From Streptomyces sioyaensis (GTDB lineage Bacteria; Actinomycetota; Actinomycetes; Streptomycetales; Streptomycetaceae): DNA of 64,000 nt. The position numbers were made by a program, and so were the translations under genes. The stretch is from positions 1-64,000 of the forward strand of contig NZ_SDIF01000002.1 of the NCBI RefSeq assembly GCF_004122735.1. Reading direction: 5' to 3'. The notes beneath the pieces were generated by a model. It saw nothing but the letters and a program-made list of their open reading frames with translations, was not told the origin of the DNA and did not search any database. The stretch's first letter is position 1. Each line of letters begins with the position of its first letter. Below are positions 9,146 to 17,730 of this stretch, in pieces.

Positions 9146-9461
9146 CCACGCGGCACGGCGCGGCAGCGGACCTCTGGCGAGAGCATCCTTCGCGGCGGTC
9201 TGGCCGTCATCGACGGCGGCGCGTCGCCGTGTCGGGCGTAGTAGTCGCGTGCGCGATCGGCGCGCAGGAATCCCCGAGGTCGTCTCCTGACACCTGCTCA
9301 GGTCAAGGCGACTGGCGGCGCCCGGGTGTGCCATGCCCAGGCACCACCGGCCCTGGCTGTGCCCTCTGCCGCCGCCCAGACTTCCCGGTGGGCACCGGTG
9401 AGCGAGAGGGGCTCACGCCACCGCCACGCCGGCGCCCAGTAGCCACCTCGAAGGAGCCGAA

Positions 9462-9935
9462 ATGACCCTCACCGCCGACGAGTACGACAGCGTGTTGCGA
9501 CGCCTGCGGGACCTGGAGGCCAAGGAGGACCTGCGCGCGCTCATGATCCACGGGTGGCGGGCGCTGGACCGCAAGGCCTGGCAGACCTGGATCGAGTGCT
9601 GGACCGAGGACGCCGTGCTGGAATTCGGACCCTGGGGAAAGACCCGCGGCAGAGAGGCGATCCTCGCGCGGGTCGCCGCGGCGGAATCGGACTACCTGAG
9701 CATGCAGCACCACATTCTGAACATGGAGTTCGAGGTGGATGGCGACCGGGCCACCGGCATCGGCTACATGTGGTTCGTCGCTGTCACCGGACCTGGGAAG
9801 ACATCCTTCCCCTACTCCATGGGAGGCCCCTACGACTGGGAGTTCAGCAAGGGCCCCAAGGGCTGGCTCCTGTCCCGTCAACGACTCGGCGTCTTGTGGA
9901 CGCACGGCGAGGACACGGCGTCGGCGTTCGAGTAG
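9462..9935 (+). CDS. NTF2/SnoaL-like fold protein
   Basis: A 157-residue protein of the nuclear-transport-factor-2 superfamily. ALMIHGWRALDRKAWQTWIECWTEDAVLEFGPWGKTRGREAI is the helix-plus-first-strand pattern of SnoaL_4/ring-hydroxylating-beta-like members, followed by HHILNMEFEVDGDRATGIGYMWF. Such proteins are small isomerases, hydratases or ligand binders. A good AAGGAG precedes the ATG. No neighbour suggests a substrate. Confidence 0.85.
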   Translation: MTLTADEYDSVLRRLRDLEAKEDLRALMIHGWRALDRKAWQTWIECWTEDAVLEFGPWGKTRGREAILARVAAAESDYLSMQHHILNMEFEVDGDRATGIGYMWFVAVTGPGKTSFPYSMGGPYDWEFSKGPKGWLLSRQRLGVLWTHGEDTASAFE

Positions 9936-10051
9936 ACCTCGCCCGAGAAGCTCTCGTCCTTTGCCGGGGACGACAACAAGGCTGACGCGAACGGCAAGGT
10001 TCACGGTCGTCTACGAGGCAAACACCATCAAGCCGGAGGACCGGCAGGAGC

Positions 10052-10147
10052 GATCACCCCGTCACCCAGCAACGGGTCTTCAACTTCCTTTGCTACCTGA
10101 AGGGGAGCGACCCGAAGAAGTTCTACGAGCCCCTCGTAGGCGCGGGC
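10052..10147 (+). other. possible coding remnant
   Basis: One plus-strand frame in this otherwise empty stretch (9936-10193) reads DHPVTQQRVFNFLCYLKGSD followed by PKKFYEPLVGAGR, with strongly GC-biased third positions. There is no start codon or ribosome site in frame and it runs into the promoter at 10194. It may be the relic of a deleted gene; I do not recognise the family. Confidence 0.25.
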
Positions 10148-10193
10148 CGCGCTCGGCGAGGGCTGCTCTCTCGGAGTTTCCCTGCACGGCCCC

Positions 10194-10222
10194 TTGACGC
10201 GTCCACGGGCCGGTCCCATACT
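10194..10222 (+). promoter_or_regulatory. sigma-70-type (HrdB-like) promoter of the permease operon
   Basis: TTGACG at 10194-10199 and CATACT at 10217-10222 are separated by 17 bases. The predicted start falls at about 10229, inside the first of two palindromes. It reads toward the permease start at 10313. Confidence 0.65.
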
Positions 10223-10226
10223 CGGG

Positions 10227-10254
10227 CCAAATCGATTTGGCCAAATCGATTTGG
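10227..10254. promoter_or_regulatory. two abutting 14-bp palindromic operators, LacI-type
   Basis: CCAAATCGATTTGG occurs twice with no gap (10227-10240 and 10241-10254), and each copy is a perfect palindrome with a central CG. That symmetry and AT-flanked CG centre match LacI/PurR-family operators. The sites cover the predicted transcription start, so binding should repress. The LacI gene at 14282-15334, at the end of the same gene group, is the natural candidate. Confidence 0.7.
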
Positions 10255-10312
10255 CTCCCCGTCCAGGGCCGGATCGTGGCCGGAACCGGAGCGAGCTGAA
10301 CGGAGCTCGAAC

Positions 10313-11716
10313 GTGTCCAGACACCCCACCACGCCCGCCCCTACCACCCCGACCTCCGGAGGAGCACCTCTCCCGGACAAGACTCCGCACCCGGTGGACG
10401 AATCCCGCCCCCTGGGCAAGATCATTCTCTTCGGCCTGCAGCACGTCCTGGTCATGGCCGCGACCCCCATCTCGGCGGTCTTCCTGATGAGCGCGACGCT
10501 GCACCTGAGCCCTGGCCTCACCGTCGACCTGCTGTCCGCGGCGTTCCTGGCCTCCGGGATCGGATCGCTGATCCAGTCGCTGGGCCCGTGGAAGTTCGGC
10601 CCGAGGCTGCCGTTCGTGATGCTGCCCGGCGGTGCCCCGCTCGTCCTCTTCCTGGCGATAGCGGCGCAGCACGGCCTGCGGACGGCGACCGGCGCGGTCC
10701 TGCTCACCGCCGTGTTCACCTTCGTCGTCCTCCCGCTCTTCGCCCGCTTGCTGCGGTTCTTCCCGCCCTTGGTCATCGGCACGATGATCGTGATCGTCGG
10801 TGTCAACTTGGTGAAGGTCGGTGCCCTGCTGGTCACCGGCCGCCCCGGCGAGCCCGGTTTCGCCGCCCCGTCGCACCTCGCGCTCGCCTTCGCGACGATC
10901 GGCTGCACGGTGGCGTTCTACCGGCTGTTCACCGGAGTGCTGCGCCAACTGGCGGTGATGCTGGGCCTGATCGCCGGCACCGTGCTGGCCCTTGTGCTGT
11001 ACGGCCTGGACCTGGGCCGTGTCACCGAGGGCGGTCTGGTCGGCGTCCCGCACTTCCTCCCCTTCGGCACCCCGCAGTTCGACCTGCTCGCCGCCCTGCC
11101 CCTCATGCTGTACAGCGTCGCCTCCATGGCCGAGGCCACGGGGCAGACCGTCATCAACGCGGAGGCGGTGGGCAAGGACATCGACCGGCGGACGGCGGTC
11201 CCCCGGACCGTCCGCGGTGACGCGGCGACCTCACTCCTCGGCGGCCTGTTCGGCCTGCCGTTGATGGTGACCAGCGGCGAGAACGTCGGCATCGTCCGCG
11301 TCACGGGAGTGCGCAGTCGTTTCGTGACGGCCGCCGCCGGAGTGGTCCTCATCGCCCTCGGCTTCCTGGCGCCCGTCGCCCGTGCGATCAGCGTGATCCC
11401 CCCCGCCGTCATCGGGGGCACCGCCATCGTGGTGTTCGCCGTCGTCACGGTGCTCGGCGTCCAGATGCTCGGACGGGCCGAACTCAACCGGCACGCCGAC
11501 ACGTTCATCTGCGCGGTCGCGCTGGGCCTCGGCCTGCTGCCCATCCTCGTACCCGACGTCTACAGCGGCTTTCCGTCGCCCGTACGGATCCTGTTGGAGA
11601 GCGGCGTCGCGGTCGGCGCGTTCGTGGCGGCCGTCCTCAACGTCCTCTTCCACCACCTCCGTCCACGCCGCGCCGACGCGCCCGGCATCCGCCCGCAGCG
11701 CGCGCCCTCGCCGTAA
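10313..11716 (+). CDS. NCS2-family nucleobase (xanthine/uracil-type) permease
   Basis: A 467-residue membrane transporter. After a Thr/Pro-rich N-terminus it reads LFGLQHVLVMAATPISAVFLM, the NCS2 first-helix signature. SLGPWKFGPRLPFVMLPGGAP and SVASMAEATGQTVINAEAVGKDI match the substrate-binding regions, with GGLFGLPLMVTSGENVGIVRVTGVRSR equivalent to the conserved NxG segment. Members co-transport purines or pyrimidines with protons. GTG start at 10313 with GGAG at 10302-10305. It is the first gene of a group with an amidohydrolase and a TauE/SafE protein, so nucleobase or heterocycle salvage is likely. Confidence 0.9.
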   Translation: MSRHPTTPAPTTPTSGGAPLPDKTPHPVDESRPLGKIILFGLQHVLVMAATPISAVFLMSATLHLSPGLTVDLLSAAFLASGIGSLIQSLGPWKFGPRLPFVMLPGGAPLVLFLAIAAQHGLRTATGAVLLTAVFTFVVLPLFARLLRFFPPLVIGTMIVIVGVNLVKVGALLVTGRPGEPGFAAPSHLALAFATIGCTVAFYRLFTGVLRQLAVMLGLIAGTVLALVLYGLDLGRVTEGGLVGVPHFLPFGTPQFDLLAALPLMLYSVASMAEATGQTVINAEAVGKDIDRRTAVPRTVRGDAATSLLGGLFGLPLMVTSGENVGIVRVTGVRSRFVTAAAGVVLIALGFLAPVARAISVIPPAVIGGTAIVVFAVVTVLGVQMLGRAELNRHADTFICAVALGLGLLPILVPDVYSGFPSPVRILLESGVAVGAFVAAVLNVLFHHLRPRRADAPGIRPQRAPSP

Positions 11717-11833
11717 GTGCCCTGGTGTCCGTGGGCGGCCCGGCACCGGGACTGCCACGGCCCCGCAGCAGCGTGGAACACATCCGTCGCCCACCGGCCC
11801 GGTGCCGGTCGGCCGCTTCCCGAAAAGAGAGTG

Positions 11834-13291
11834 ATGAACGACCTGACCCCGGACCACGTCAGCGCCGACCCGCTGCTCCTGGTCCCCGATGTGACGCTGA
11901 CCCCGGACGGCCCCCAGGACCGGTACGGGGTGGTGGTGGCCGACGGGACGTTCGTGGGCGTCGGCCCCGCGGAACGCCTGGAGCGGACCCACCCGCGGCT
12001 GACGCCCGTAAGGCTGCCGGGACATGTGCTGATGCCCGGATTCGTCGACGCCCACCACCACCTCACGCAGAGCTTCGGCGCGGCACTCGCCTTCGGTGAA
12101 CCGTCGGAGATCTTCCGCCGGGTGTGGGTTCCCCTGGAGGCCGCGCTCGACGAGGAATCCGCCTTCGTGGCGGCCAAGCTCGCCGCGCTGGAGTCGTTGC
12201 GCGGCGGCTTCACCACGGTCGCCGACGCCGGCACCCGCGCGTCGGTGGACGTGGACGTGGTGGCGTCGGCGGCCCGGGACGCCGGAATCCGCTGCGTCCT
12301 CGGGCTGATCTGCAACGACGCCGCCGCCGACGAGGGCGACGCAGGACGAACCGTGCTTGCCAAGGCGGAGGAGCACCTCGCCCGCTACGACGGCGACGAC
12401 CTGATCCACCCGTCGCTCGCCGTCTCCGTCCCGGAGGCCGCGACGCCCGGCACCCTGCGGGACACCGCCCGGCTGGCCGGTGCCGCGCGGGCCGTCGTCC
12501 AGATCCATGTGAACGAACACCTCGTGGGAGTGGAGCGGTCCCTGGTCCGGTTCGGCCTGCGGCCCCTGGAATATCTGCACCACGTGGGTGCCGTCGGGCC
12601 CCAACTCGTCGCTGCCCACGCGACTCTCCTCACGCCGGCCGAAGTCGGGCTGCTCGCCGACACCGGGGCGGCGGTGAGCTACAACCCCGTCGCGAGCGCC
12701 TGGAAGGGGAACGCGGTCGCCCCGGCCACCACCCTGGCCGCGCGCGGCATACGGTTCGGCCTGGGCACGGACGGCACCCGCGGCGACGCGTTCCGCCTGG
12801 TCGAGGCCGCGGAGTTCGCGCAGCGCCTGGTGCATGGGCTGGCCACCGGGGACTCCTCATGCGGTGCCGGATGGACCTGGCTGGAGCACGGTGCGGCGGG
12901 CGGCGCGGACGCGCTCGGGCTGGGCACCCGTACGGGCCGGATCGCCGAAGGCGCCGCCGCCGACTTCCTGTTGGTCGACGTGACCGGCCCCGAGATGCAC
13001 CCCTCCTGGGACCTCCCGTGGGAGTTGGTCCGACGCGGCAACCGCGACCAGATCACCGCGGTGTTCGTGGCCGGCCGACTGCGACTGTGGCGCGGCTGGC
13101 CGCCCGACTGGGACGGCCCCGCGCTGGTCCGGCGCGCCGCCGAGCTGGGCCCCGAGGTGGTGCGGCGCGCGTCGGTGGCCCGGGCCCACCCGACCTCTAC
13201 GGCTGCGCGGACGCGGGCCGCACCACGAGGGGACGGGGCCGCGCCGGCGCCGGCGGCCGATACCGCGCGCTGTCGGAGCGCCGCACGATGA
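11834..13291 (+). CDS. amidohydrolase (ATZ/TRZ/cytosine-deaminase-like)
   Basis: A 485-residue metal-dependent hydrolase. Metal ligands visible are the HxH in FVDAHHHLTQ, HVNEH and HATLL His residues mid-protein, and the Asp of GLGTDGTRGD. A composite N-/C-terminal beta-sandwich is present (VVADGTFVGVG and AADFLLVDV). The family deaminates aminated heterocycles, including guanine, 8-oxoguanine, cytosine and triazines. Next to an NCS2 permease, a nucleobase deaminase is most likely; the exact substrate cannot be read. Start ATG 11834 with a purine-rich AAAAGAGAG ahead. Its stop overlaps the next start (ATGA). Confidence 0.85.
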   Translation: MNDLTPDHVSADPLLLVPDVTLTPDGPQDRYGVVVADGTFVGVGPAERLERTHPRLTPVRLPGHVLMPGFVDAHHHLTQSFGAALAFGEPSEIFRRVWVPLEAALDEESAFVAAKLAALESLRGGFTTVADAGTRASVDVDVVASAARDAGIRCVLGLICNDAAADEGDAGRTVLAKAEEHLARYDGDDLIHPSLAVSVPEAATPGTLRDTARLAGAARAVVQIHVNEHLVGVERSLVRFGLRPLEYLHHVGAVGPQLVAAHATLLTPAEVGLLADTGAAVSYNPVASAWKGNAVAPATTLAARGIRFGLGTDGTRGDAFRLVEAAEFAQRLVHGLATGDSSCGAGWTWLEHGAAGGADALGLGTRTGRIAEGAAADFLLVDVTGPEMHPSWDLPWELVRRGNRDQITAVFVAGRLRLWRGWPPDWDGPALVRRAAELGPEVVRRASVARAHPTSTAARTRAAPRGDGAAPAPAADTARCRSAAR

Positions 13292-13998
13292 GCGGCGAGA
13301 CGCTCGCCGTCCTGTCGGTGGTGGTGGCCGCGGCGGCGTTCGTGCAGGGCGCGAGCGGGCTGGGGTTCGCGTTGATAGTGGCCCCCGTTGCGGGGCTCCT
13401 GGACCCCGGGCTGCTCCCGGTGTTCGTCCTTGCCTCCATGATTCCGTTGAATCTGTACGTGGCCTGGCGCGAACGTCACAGCCTCGACGTGCGCGGTGCG
13501 GGCTGGATCACCGCGGCACGCCTGGCGGCCACCCCCGGCGGTCTGCTCCTGCTCTGGCTGATCCCCGACCACAGCCTCGGCCTGGTCGTGGGCGCGGCAA
13601 CGGTGCTGGCGGCGGTCGCGAGCCTCGCCGCGCCCGCGTTTACGCCGGGGCGGGCCGCCTATGTCGGCGCCGGAGTCGTCACCGGCCTCACCGAAACGGC
13701 CACCGGTGTCGGCGGTCCACCCCTCGCCCTGGTCTACCAGCACCGACCGCCTGGGGAACTGCGGTCCACGGTGGCCGTCTGCTTCCTGGTCGGCGAAGCG
13801 GCGTCGCTGGCCCTGCTGTTCGCCACGGGGGAGGGGCGTCCGGCGCAATTGGGCTGGGCGGCCCTGCTGTTGCCTGCGACGGCCATCGGCGCCTGGCTCA
13901 GCCGAATGGTGCACCACCGGGTCGACGCCTCGAAACTACGGGTGTTTGTGCTGGCGTTCGCGCTGGTCTCCGGGGTCGCGCTGATGGTGGGCATGTGA
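13288..13998 (+). CDS. TauE/SafE-family sulfite/organic-anion exporter
   Basis: A 236-residue protein of about seven or eight membrane helices. FVQGASGLGFALIVAPVAGLLDPGLLPVF and the second-repeat motif GLTETATGVGGPPLALVY are the duplicated TauE/SafE signatures. The family exports sulfite, sulfoacetate or other small anions. Translationally coupled to the amidohydrolase. It may remove an anionic product of the catabolic step; that role is inferred from position only. Confidence 0.85.
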   Translation: MSGETLAVLSVVVAAAAFVQGASGLGFALIVAPVAGLLDPGLLPVFVLASMIPLNLYVAWRERHSLDVRGAGWITAARLAATPGGLLLLWLIPDHSLGLVVGAATVLAAVASLAAPAFTPGRAAYVGAGVVTGLTETATGVGGPPLALVYQHRPPGELRSTVAVCFLVGEAASLALLFATGEGRPAQLGWAALLLPATAIGAWLSRMVHHRVDASKLRVFVLAFALVSGVALMVGM

Positions 13999-14281
13999 CG
14001 CCGGTCCCTGGAGGACGGGGCGGGGCCGTGGCGCCCACGGGGGCTGTGGACGGACACCCACACCGCCCATGGGGGTGCCCGTGCTCGGGGGAGTACGACG
14101 CGGAGCGGCGGCTCGGGCGGGCCGCCGGCCGGTGCGGCCCCGGCGCCACGGGGGAGCGGGCGGCGGGCGGAAGGAGGTGCCGTCAGAGGTGGAGTCAGAG
14201 GTGCCGTCCATGGTCGCGGTCCGTCGCACGGCCCGGGTGACCATGCTGGAAGCCAGGCGGGCGGTCGGCGAAGATACAGAC

Positions 14282-15334
14282 ATGCCCAGTACCCGTCCCG
14301 GTGCCGGCGGCCGGCCGCCGACGATCGCCGATGTCGCCAAGGCCGCCGCTGTGTCGCCCACGACCGTCTCGCACGCCCTCAACAACATCGGCAAGGTCGA
14401 CCCGCGAACCCGTGAACGCATCAAGAAGGTCGCCGCCGAACTGGGGTACCGGCCGAACCTCCGCGCCCAGCGGCTGCGCCGGGGCCAGGCGAAGGCGATC
14501 GCGCTCGCCTCGTCCATGCCGTTCGCCGTGGCCGGGGGCCCCTCCCGGCTCGGCTTCTACATGGAGGTCGCCGCGGCGGCGGCCGAGCGGGCCCTGGTCC
14601 ACGACTACGCGCTCGTGCTGATACCGCCCGTGCAGTCCGGCGGAGCCCTGTACTCCGTGGACATCGACGGCGCGATCGTCGTCGAACCGGACCAGGACGA
14701 CGCGGCGGTGGCGCAGTTGCGGGGCCGCGGTCTGCCGTATGTGACGCTCGGTCGGCCGGCGCCCGGCGACGACGCGCCATACGTCGACCTGCGGGGCGGT
14801 CGGGTCGCCGAGGTGCTCCTGGACCACCTGCGCGAGCAGGGCGCACGGCACCCCGCGCTGATCGTCGGAGCGGGTGCCCGGCACTCCGCGGTCGACCCCC
14901 TGGCCACGTATCTCCGGGCCGCCGAGGAGCACGGCTGGGCCCCGGTCGTCGCGTCCGCGCCGGAGACGGGCGGCGAGCAGGCCGGGTACGACGCGTGCGC
15001 GGCGCTCCTGGAGGCCCATCCGGACGTCGATGCGGTCTGCGCCCTCGTCGACGTCTTCGCTGCCGGCGCCATCCGTGCCGTGCACGACAGCGGTCGCCGC
15101 GTCCCCGAGGACGTCATGCTCGTCACCCGGTACGACGGCCTCCGCGCCCGTACCAGCGAGCCGCCGCTGACCGCGGTCGACCTCCAGCTGGACCGGGCGG
15201 CGGCGGAGGCGGTCGAGCTGCTGCTCAGCAGGCTGAGCGCCGGGGATGCCGTGGCCGCCCCCGGGACGAAGGCGCCGTACGAGCCTCGCGTCATCCCCCG
15301 CGCCTCGTCGCTGCGCGTCCCGCCCGGGCGGTAG
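14282..15334 (+). CDS. LacI-family transcriptional regulator
   Basis: A 350-residue repressor. The helix-turn-helix and hinge are PTIADVAKAAAVSPTTVSHA then LNNIGKVDPRTRERIKKVAAELGYRPNLRAQRL, starting near residue 13. A periplasmic-binding-protein-like effector domain follows, with VDIDGAIVVEPDQDDAAV and VCALVDVFAAGAIRAVHDSG. ATG 14282 fits the family start; GATACA lies only a few bases upstream, so the mRNA may be leaderless. An in-frame upstream ATG at 14243 is possible. The tandem palindromes at 10227-10254 are the probable target, with a nucleobase or derivative as inducer. Confidence 0.9.
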   Translation: MPSTRPGAGGRPPTIADVAKAAAVSPTTVSHALNNIGKVDPRTRERIKKVAAELGYRPNLRAQRLRRGQAKAIALASSMPFAVAGGPSRLGFYMEVAAAAAERALVHDYALVLIPPVQSGGALYSVDIDGAIVVEPDQDDAAVAQLRGRGLPYVTLGRPAPGDDAPYVDLRGGRVAEVLLDHLREQGARHPALIVGAGARHSAVDPLATYLRAAEEHGWAPVVASAPETGGEQAGYDACAALLEAHPDVDAVCALVDVFAAGAIRAVHDSGRRVPEDVMLVTRYDGLRARTSEPPLTAVDLQLDRAAAEAVELLLSRLSAGDAVAAPGTKAPYEPRVIPRASSLRVPPGR

Positions 15335-15357
15335 TGGCCCGAGCCGGGGCGCCCGGA

Positions 15358-15975
15358 TCAGGCGACGCCGGTGTCCGGGCCGGGAGGCATGTGCCGGTGA
15401 CCGCCCCGGGCGGTGGCGGGGCCCTGCCACCGCACGGCGTCGGTGCTGTCGAGGCCGAACTGGTCCATCACCCGGGCCACCAGGTGGCTCACGATGTCGT
15501 CCACGGAGGTGGGCTTGTTGTAGAAGGCCGGCATGGGCGGCAGGATCGTCGCCCCCATCCGGGACAGCGCCAGCATGTTCTCCAGGTGGATGGTCGACAG
15601 CGGGGTCTCCCGCACACCGAGCACCAAGGGCCGTCTTTCCTTGAGGACGACGTCCGCGGCCCGCGAGACGAGGTCGCTGCCGTAGCCGGCCCGGATCGCG
15701 GCGAGCGTCTTGACGCTGCACGGCAGGATCACCATGCCGTCGGTGCGGAACGAGCCGCTGGAGATCGAGGCCGCCTGGTCGTCCGGTCCATGGACGACAT
15801 CCGCCAGGTCCGCGACCTGCCGCACCGACCAGCTGGTCTCCAGCGTCAGGGTCGCCCGCGCCCAGCGGCTCATCACCAGGTGTGTCTCCACGTCCGCGTG
15901 CCGTCCCAGTTCCTGGAGCAACCGGACGCCCCAGATGGCCCCGGTGGCACCCGTCATCCCGATGATCAGCCGCAT
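15358..15975 (-). CDS. UbiX-family flavin prenyltransferase
   Basis: A 205-residue flavoprotein. IIGMTGATGAIWGVRLLQEL is the N-terminal FMN-binding signature, and VILPCSVKTLAAIRAGYGSDLVSRAADV plus ERRPLVLGVRETPLSTIHLENML complete the family pattern. UbiX prenylates FMN to make the prFMN cofactor that UbiD decarboxylases need. It lies just downstream of ubiD on the same strand (gap about 140 bases). ATG at 15975 has GGGAG ahead; the open frame continues upstream without similarity. Confidence 0.92.
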   Translation of the reverse strand: MRLIIGMTGATGAIWGVRLLQELGRHADVETHLVMSRWARATLTLETSWSVRQVADLADVVHGPDDQAASISSGSFRTDGMVILPCSVKTLAAIRAGYGSDLVSRAADVVLKERRPLVLGVRETPLSTIHLENMLALSRMGATILPPMPAFYNKPTSVDDIVSHLVARVMDQFGLDSTDAVRWQGPATARGGHRHMPPGPDTGVA

Positions 15976-16116
15976 GGAGGCTCCCTTCGCGGGGTCGATT
16001 TCGTACCGGTACATGTGTCCCGAGAACGGTGCGGCCGCCCGCCGCGGGGACAGCCGCCTGGAGCGGGCGGGACGCTTTCCCGGTCGCCTCCGCCGCCCCC
16101 GTTCCCGGGTGGTGCC

Positions 16117-17586
16117 TCAGGGGTGGTGCCGGGCGAGGACCTTGGCGCGCACGGCGGCGGGGTAGGCGTGGGTGAAGTCGCTCAGCGGGTCGCGTCGGTC
16201 CGGTGCGGGCAGCAGCGCTTCGCGTACGACCTTGGTCGCCCGGGTGGCGTGCCGTTCCTCCGGGCTGTAGCAGGTGAGCAGCGGCAGGATGGGGCCGTCC
16301 TCGAAATGCACCGTGCGGTCGACGGGGTGGACCCGGGTGGCCAGTGCCCAGATCAGGTCGGCCTCGTTCTCGGGCTCGACGTCGTCGTCCAGCACGAACA
16401 CCTTCGGCAGGCAGTTCCCGTACTTGGTCGAGTAGACCGCGTCGCCGATCCGCCGGGCGAACTCCTCGGGGCCGACGCCCGGCAGGCGGTCGCGCCAGTC
16501 GCCGGGAACGGTCACGACCAGCCAGTGACTGGCGCTGCTCAGCGGGGACCAGGCGGTGGTGGCGGGCAGGCCCGCCGCGCGGATCACCGCCAGGGCACCT
16601 GCGGCCATGCCGACGCCGGTGACGGTGTGGAAGTCGTCGGTCGGCTTGCCTTCCGCGACGAGCGGCCATATGGGGTCGTCGCGGTAGGTGATGGCCTCCA
16701 CGCTGTAGACGGGCTGGCGGCTCGTCTCGGAGGGAATGTAGCCCGCGTACTCACCGAAGGGTCCCTCGACGCCGCTGCGTTCGACGGAGAGGTGCCCCTC
16801 GATGACGATCTCGGCGCTCGCGGGGACCAGCAGGTCCGACAGCTCCGCTTTGACGACCTTGAGCGGCTGACCGGTCAACGCGCCGATGTAGTCGGCCTCG
16901 TTGAGGCCGTCGCCGATCGGGATGCCGCCGACGTAGGGGATGGCCGGGTCGCCGCCCTGGACCAGGGCGTACGGCATGGGCTTGCCGAGGTCGGCCCACT
17001 GCTGCCAGATCTGGGCGAGGTGTTGCGGGTGCATGACCAGGCCGGTCATGTGCGTGCCGTCGATCATCATGATCCGGGCGATGGACCAGTTGGTCCAGGA
17101 CCCGTCCGGGGTCCGGGCGATGATCACGCCATAGGTGTTGGCGTAGCGATTGCCGTCCTTCTCGTGCACGAACGGCACCGGGAAACGCGTGAGGTCCGCG
17201 TCGGCACCGCGCAGGACGTGCTGTTTGACCTCGGCCTCGCTGCGGCTGACCGTCTTCGGCGGGATGCCGGAATGGTGCCGGGTGGCGACCAAGTGGTCGA
17301 TGATCTGCCGGCCGGTGGCCTCGGGCGGCAGCCCGACGCTCAGTGCGACGCGGGCGAAGGGCTTGCCGGGGGCGGAACTGAGAGCGGCCGGTGCACCCAG
17401 TAGGCGGAAGCCGTCGGCGACGCCGGTGACCTTCTCGAACAGCGGCGCCGGCAGATGGTGCTCCGTGCTGTAGCGCGTGTGCGCGGCGGCCTCCAGATCC
17501 CAATCGACTTCCGTCTCGATCCGGTCCAGGTCGCCCAGGGCGTCCAGTGCCTCGATGTGGTCGCGCAGGTCCGCGGGGCGCTGCAT
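16117..17586 (-). CDS. UbiD-family prFMN-dependent decarboxylase
   Basis: A 489-residue member of the UbiD family. ERSGVEGPFGEYAGY carries the conserved acidic residues, and YANTYGVIIARTPDGSWTNWSIARIMM and HLVVT-like blocks are also present. These enzymes reversibly decarboxylate aromatic or alpha,beta-unsaturated acids using prenylated FMN supplied by UbiX. Start ATG 17586 has GGAGGGG upstream. The small third subunit seen in vanillate/4-hydroxybenzoate decarboxylases (VdcD-type) is not present. Divergent from a MarR gene with two inverted repeats in between, so probably induced by a phenolic acid. Confidence 0.92.
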   Translation of the reverse strand: MQRPADLRDHIEALDALGDLDRIETEVDWDLEAAAHTRYSTEHHLPAPLFEKVTGVADGFRLLGAPAALSSAPGKPFARVALSVGLPPEATGRQIIDHLVATRHHSGIPPKTVSRSEAEVKQHVLRGADADLTRFPVPFVHEKDGNRYANTYGVIIARTPDGSWTNWSIARIMMIDGTHMTGLVMHPQHLAQIWQQWADLGKPMPYALVQGGDPAIPYVGGIPIGDGLNEADYIGALTGQPLKVVKAELSDLLVPASAEIVIEGHLSVERSGVEGPFGEYAGYIPSETSRQPVYSVEAITYRDDPIWPLVAEGKPTDDFHTVTGVGMAAGALAVIRAAGLPATTAWSPLSSASHWLVVTVPGDWRDRLPGVGPEEFARRIGDAVYSTKYGNCLPKVFVLDDDVEPENEADLIWALATRVHPVDRTVHFEDGPILPLLTCYSPEERHATRATKVVREALLPAPDRRDPLSDFTHAYPAAVRAKVLARHHP

Positions 17587-17605
17587 ACGATCCCCTCCTC
17601 CCAAC

Positions 17606-17636
17606 ATTCAGTACACGGATTGTCCGTGTACTGAAT
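17606..17636. promoter_or_regulatory. 14-bp perfect inverted repeat, MarR-type operator 1
   Basis: ATTCAGTACACGGA (17606-17619) and its exact complement TCCGTGTACTGAAT (17623-17636) flank a TTG spacer. The repeat begins 20 bases from the ubiD start codon, between divergent ubiD and marR. Its size and position fit autorepression plus control of ubiD by the adjacent MarR protein. Confidence 0.75.
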
Positions 17637-17642
17637 ATCAGC

Positions 17643-17661
17643 GTACACGCGGTCCGTGTGC
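17643..17661. promoter_or_regulatory. imperfect second copy of the MarR-type operator
   Basis: GTACACG...TCCGTGTGC repeats the core of the repeat at 17606-17636 with a three-base spacer. The two centres (17621 and 17652) are 31 bases apart, close to three helical turns, so two dimers could sit on the same face. Confidence 0.6.
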
Positions 17662-17730
17662 TCGATTTAGGGAGGGGTCTCGGGGTATGCCAGGATCTCC
17701 CTCCCACCGCTGGAACGGAGTCCGCGAGCC

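Noticed and set aside
11741..11810. CCGGCACCGGG / CCCGGTGCCGG inverted repeat between permease and amidohydrolase
   Set aside because: The loop is about 60 bases, too long for a terminator, and the genes appear to be cotranscribed.
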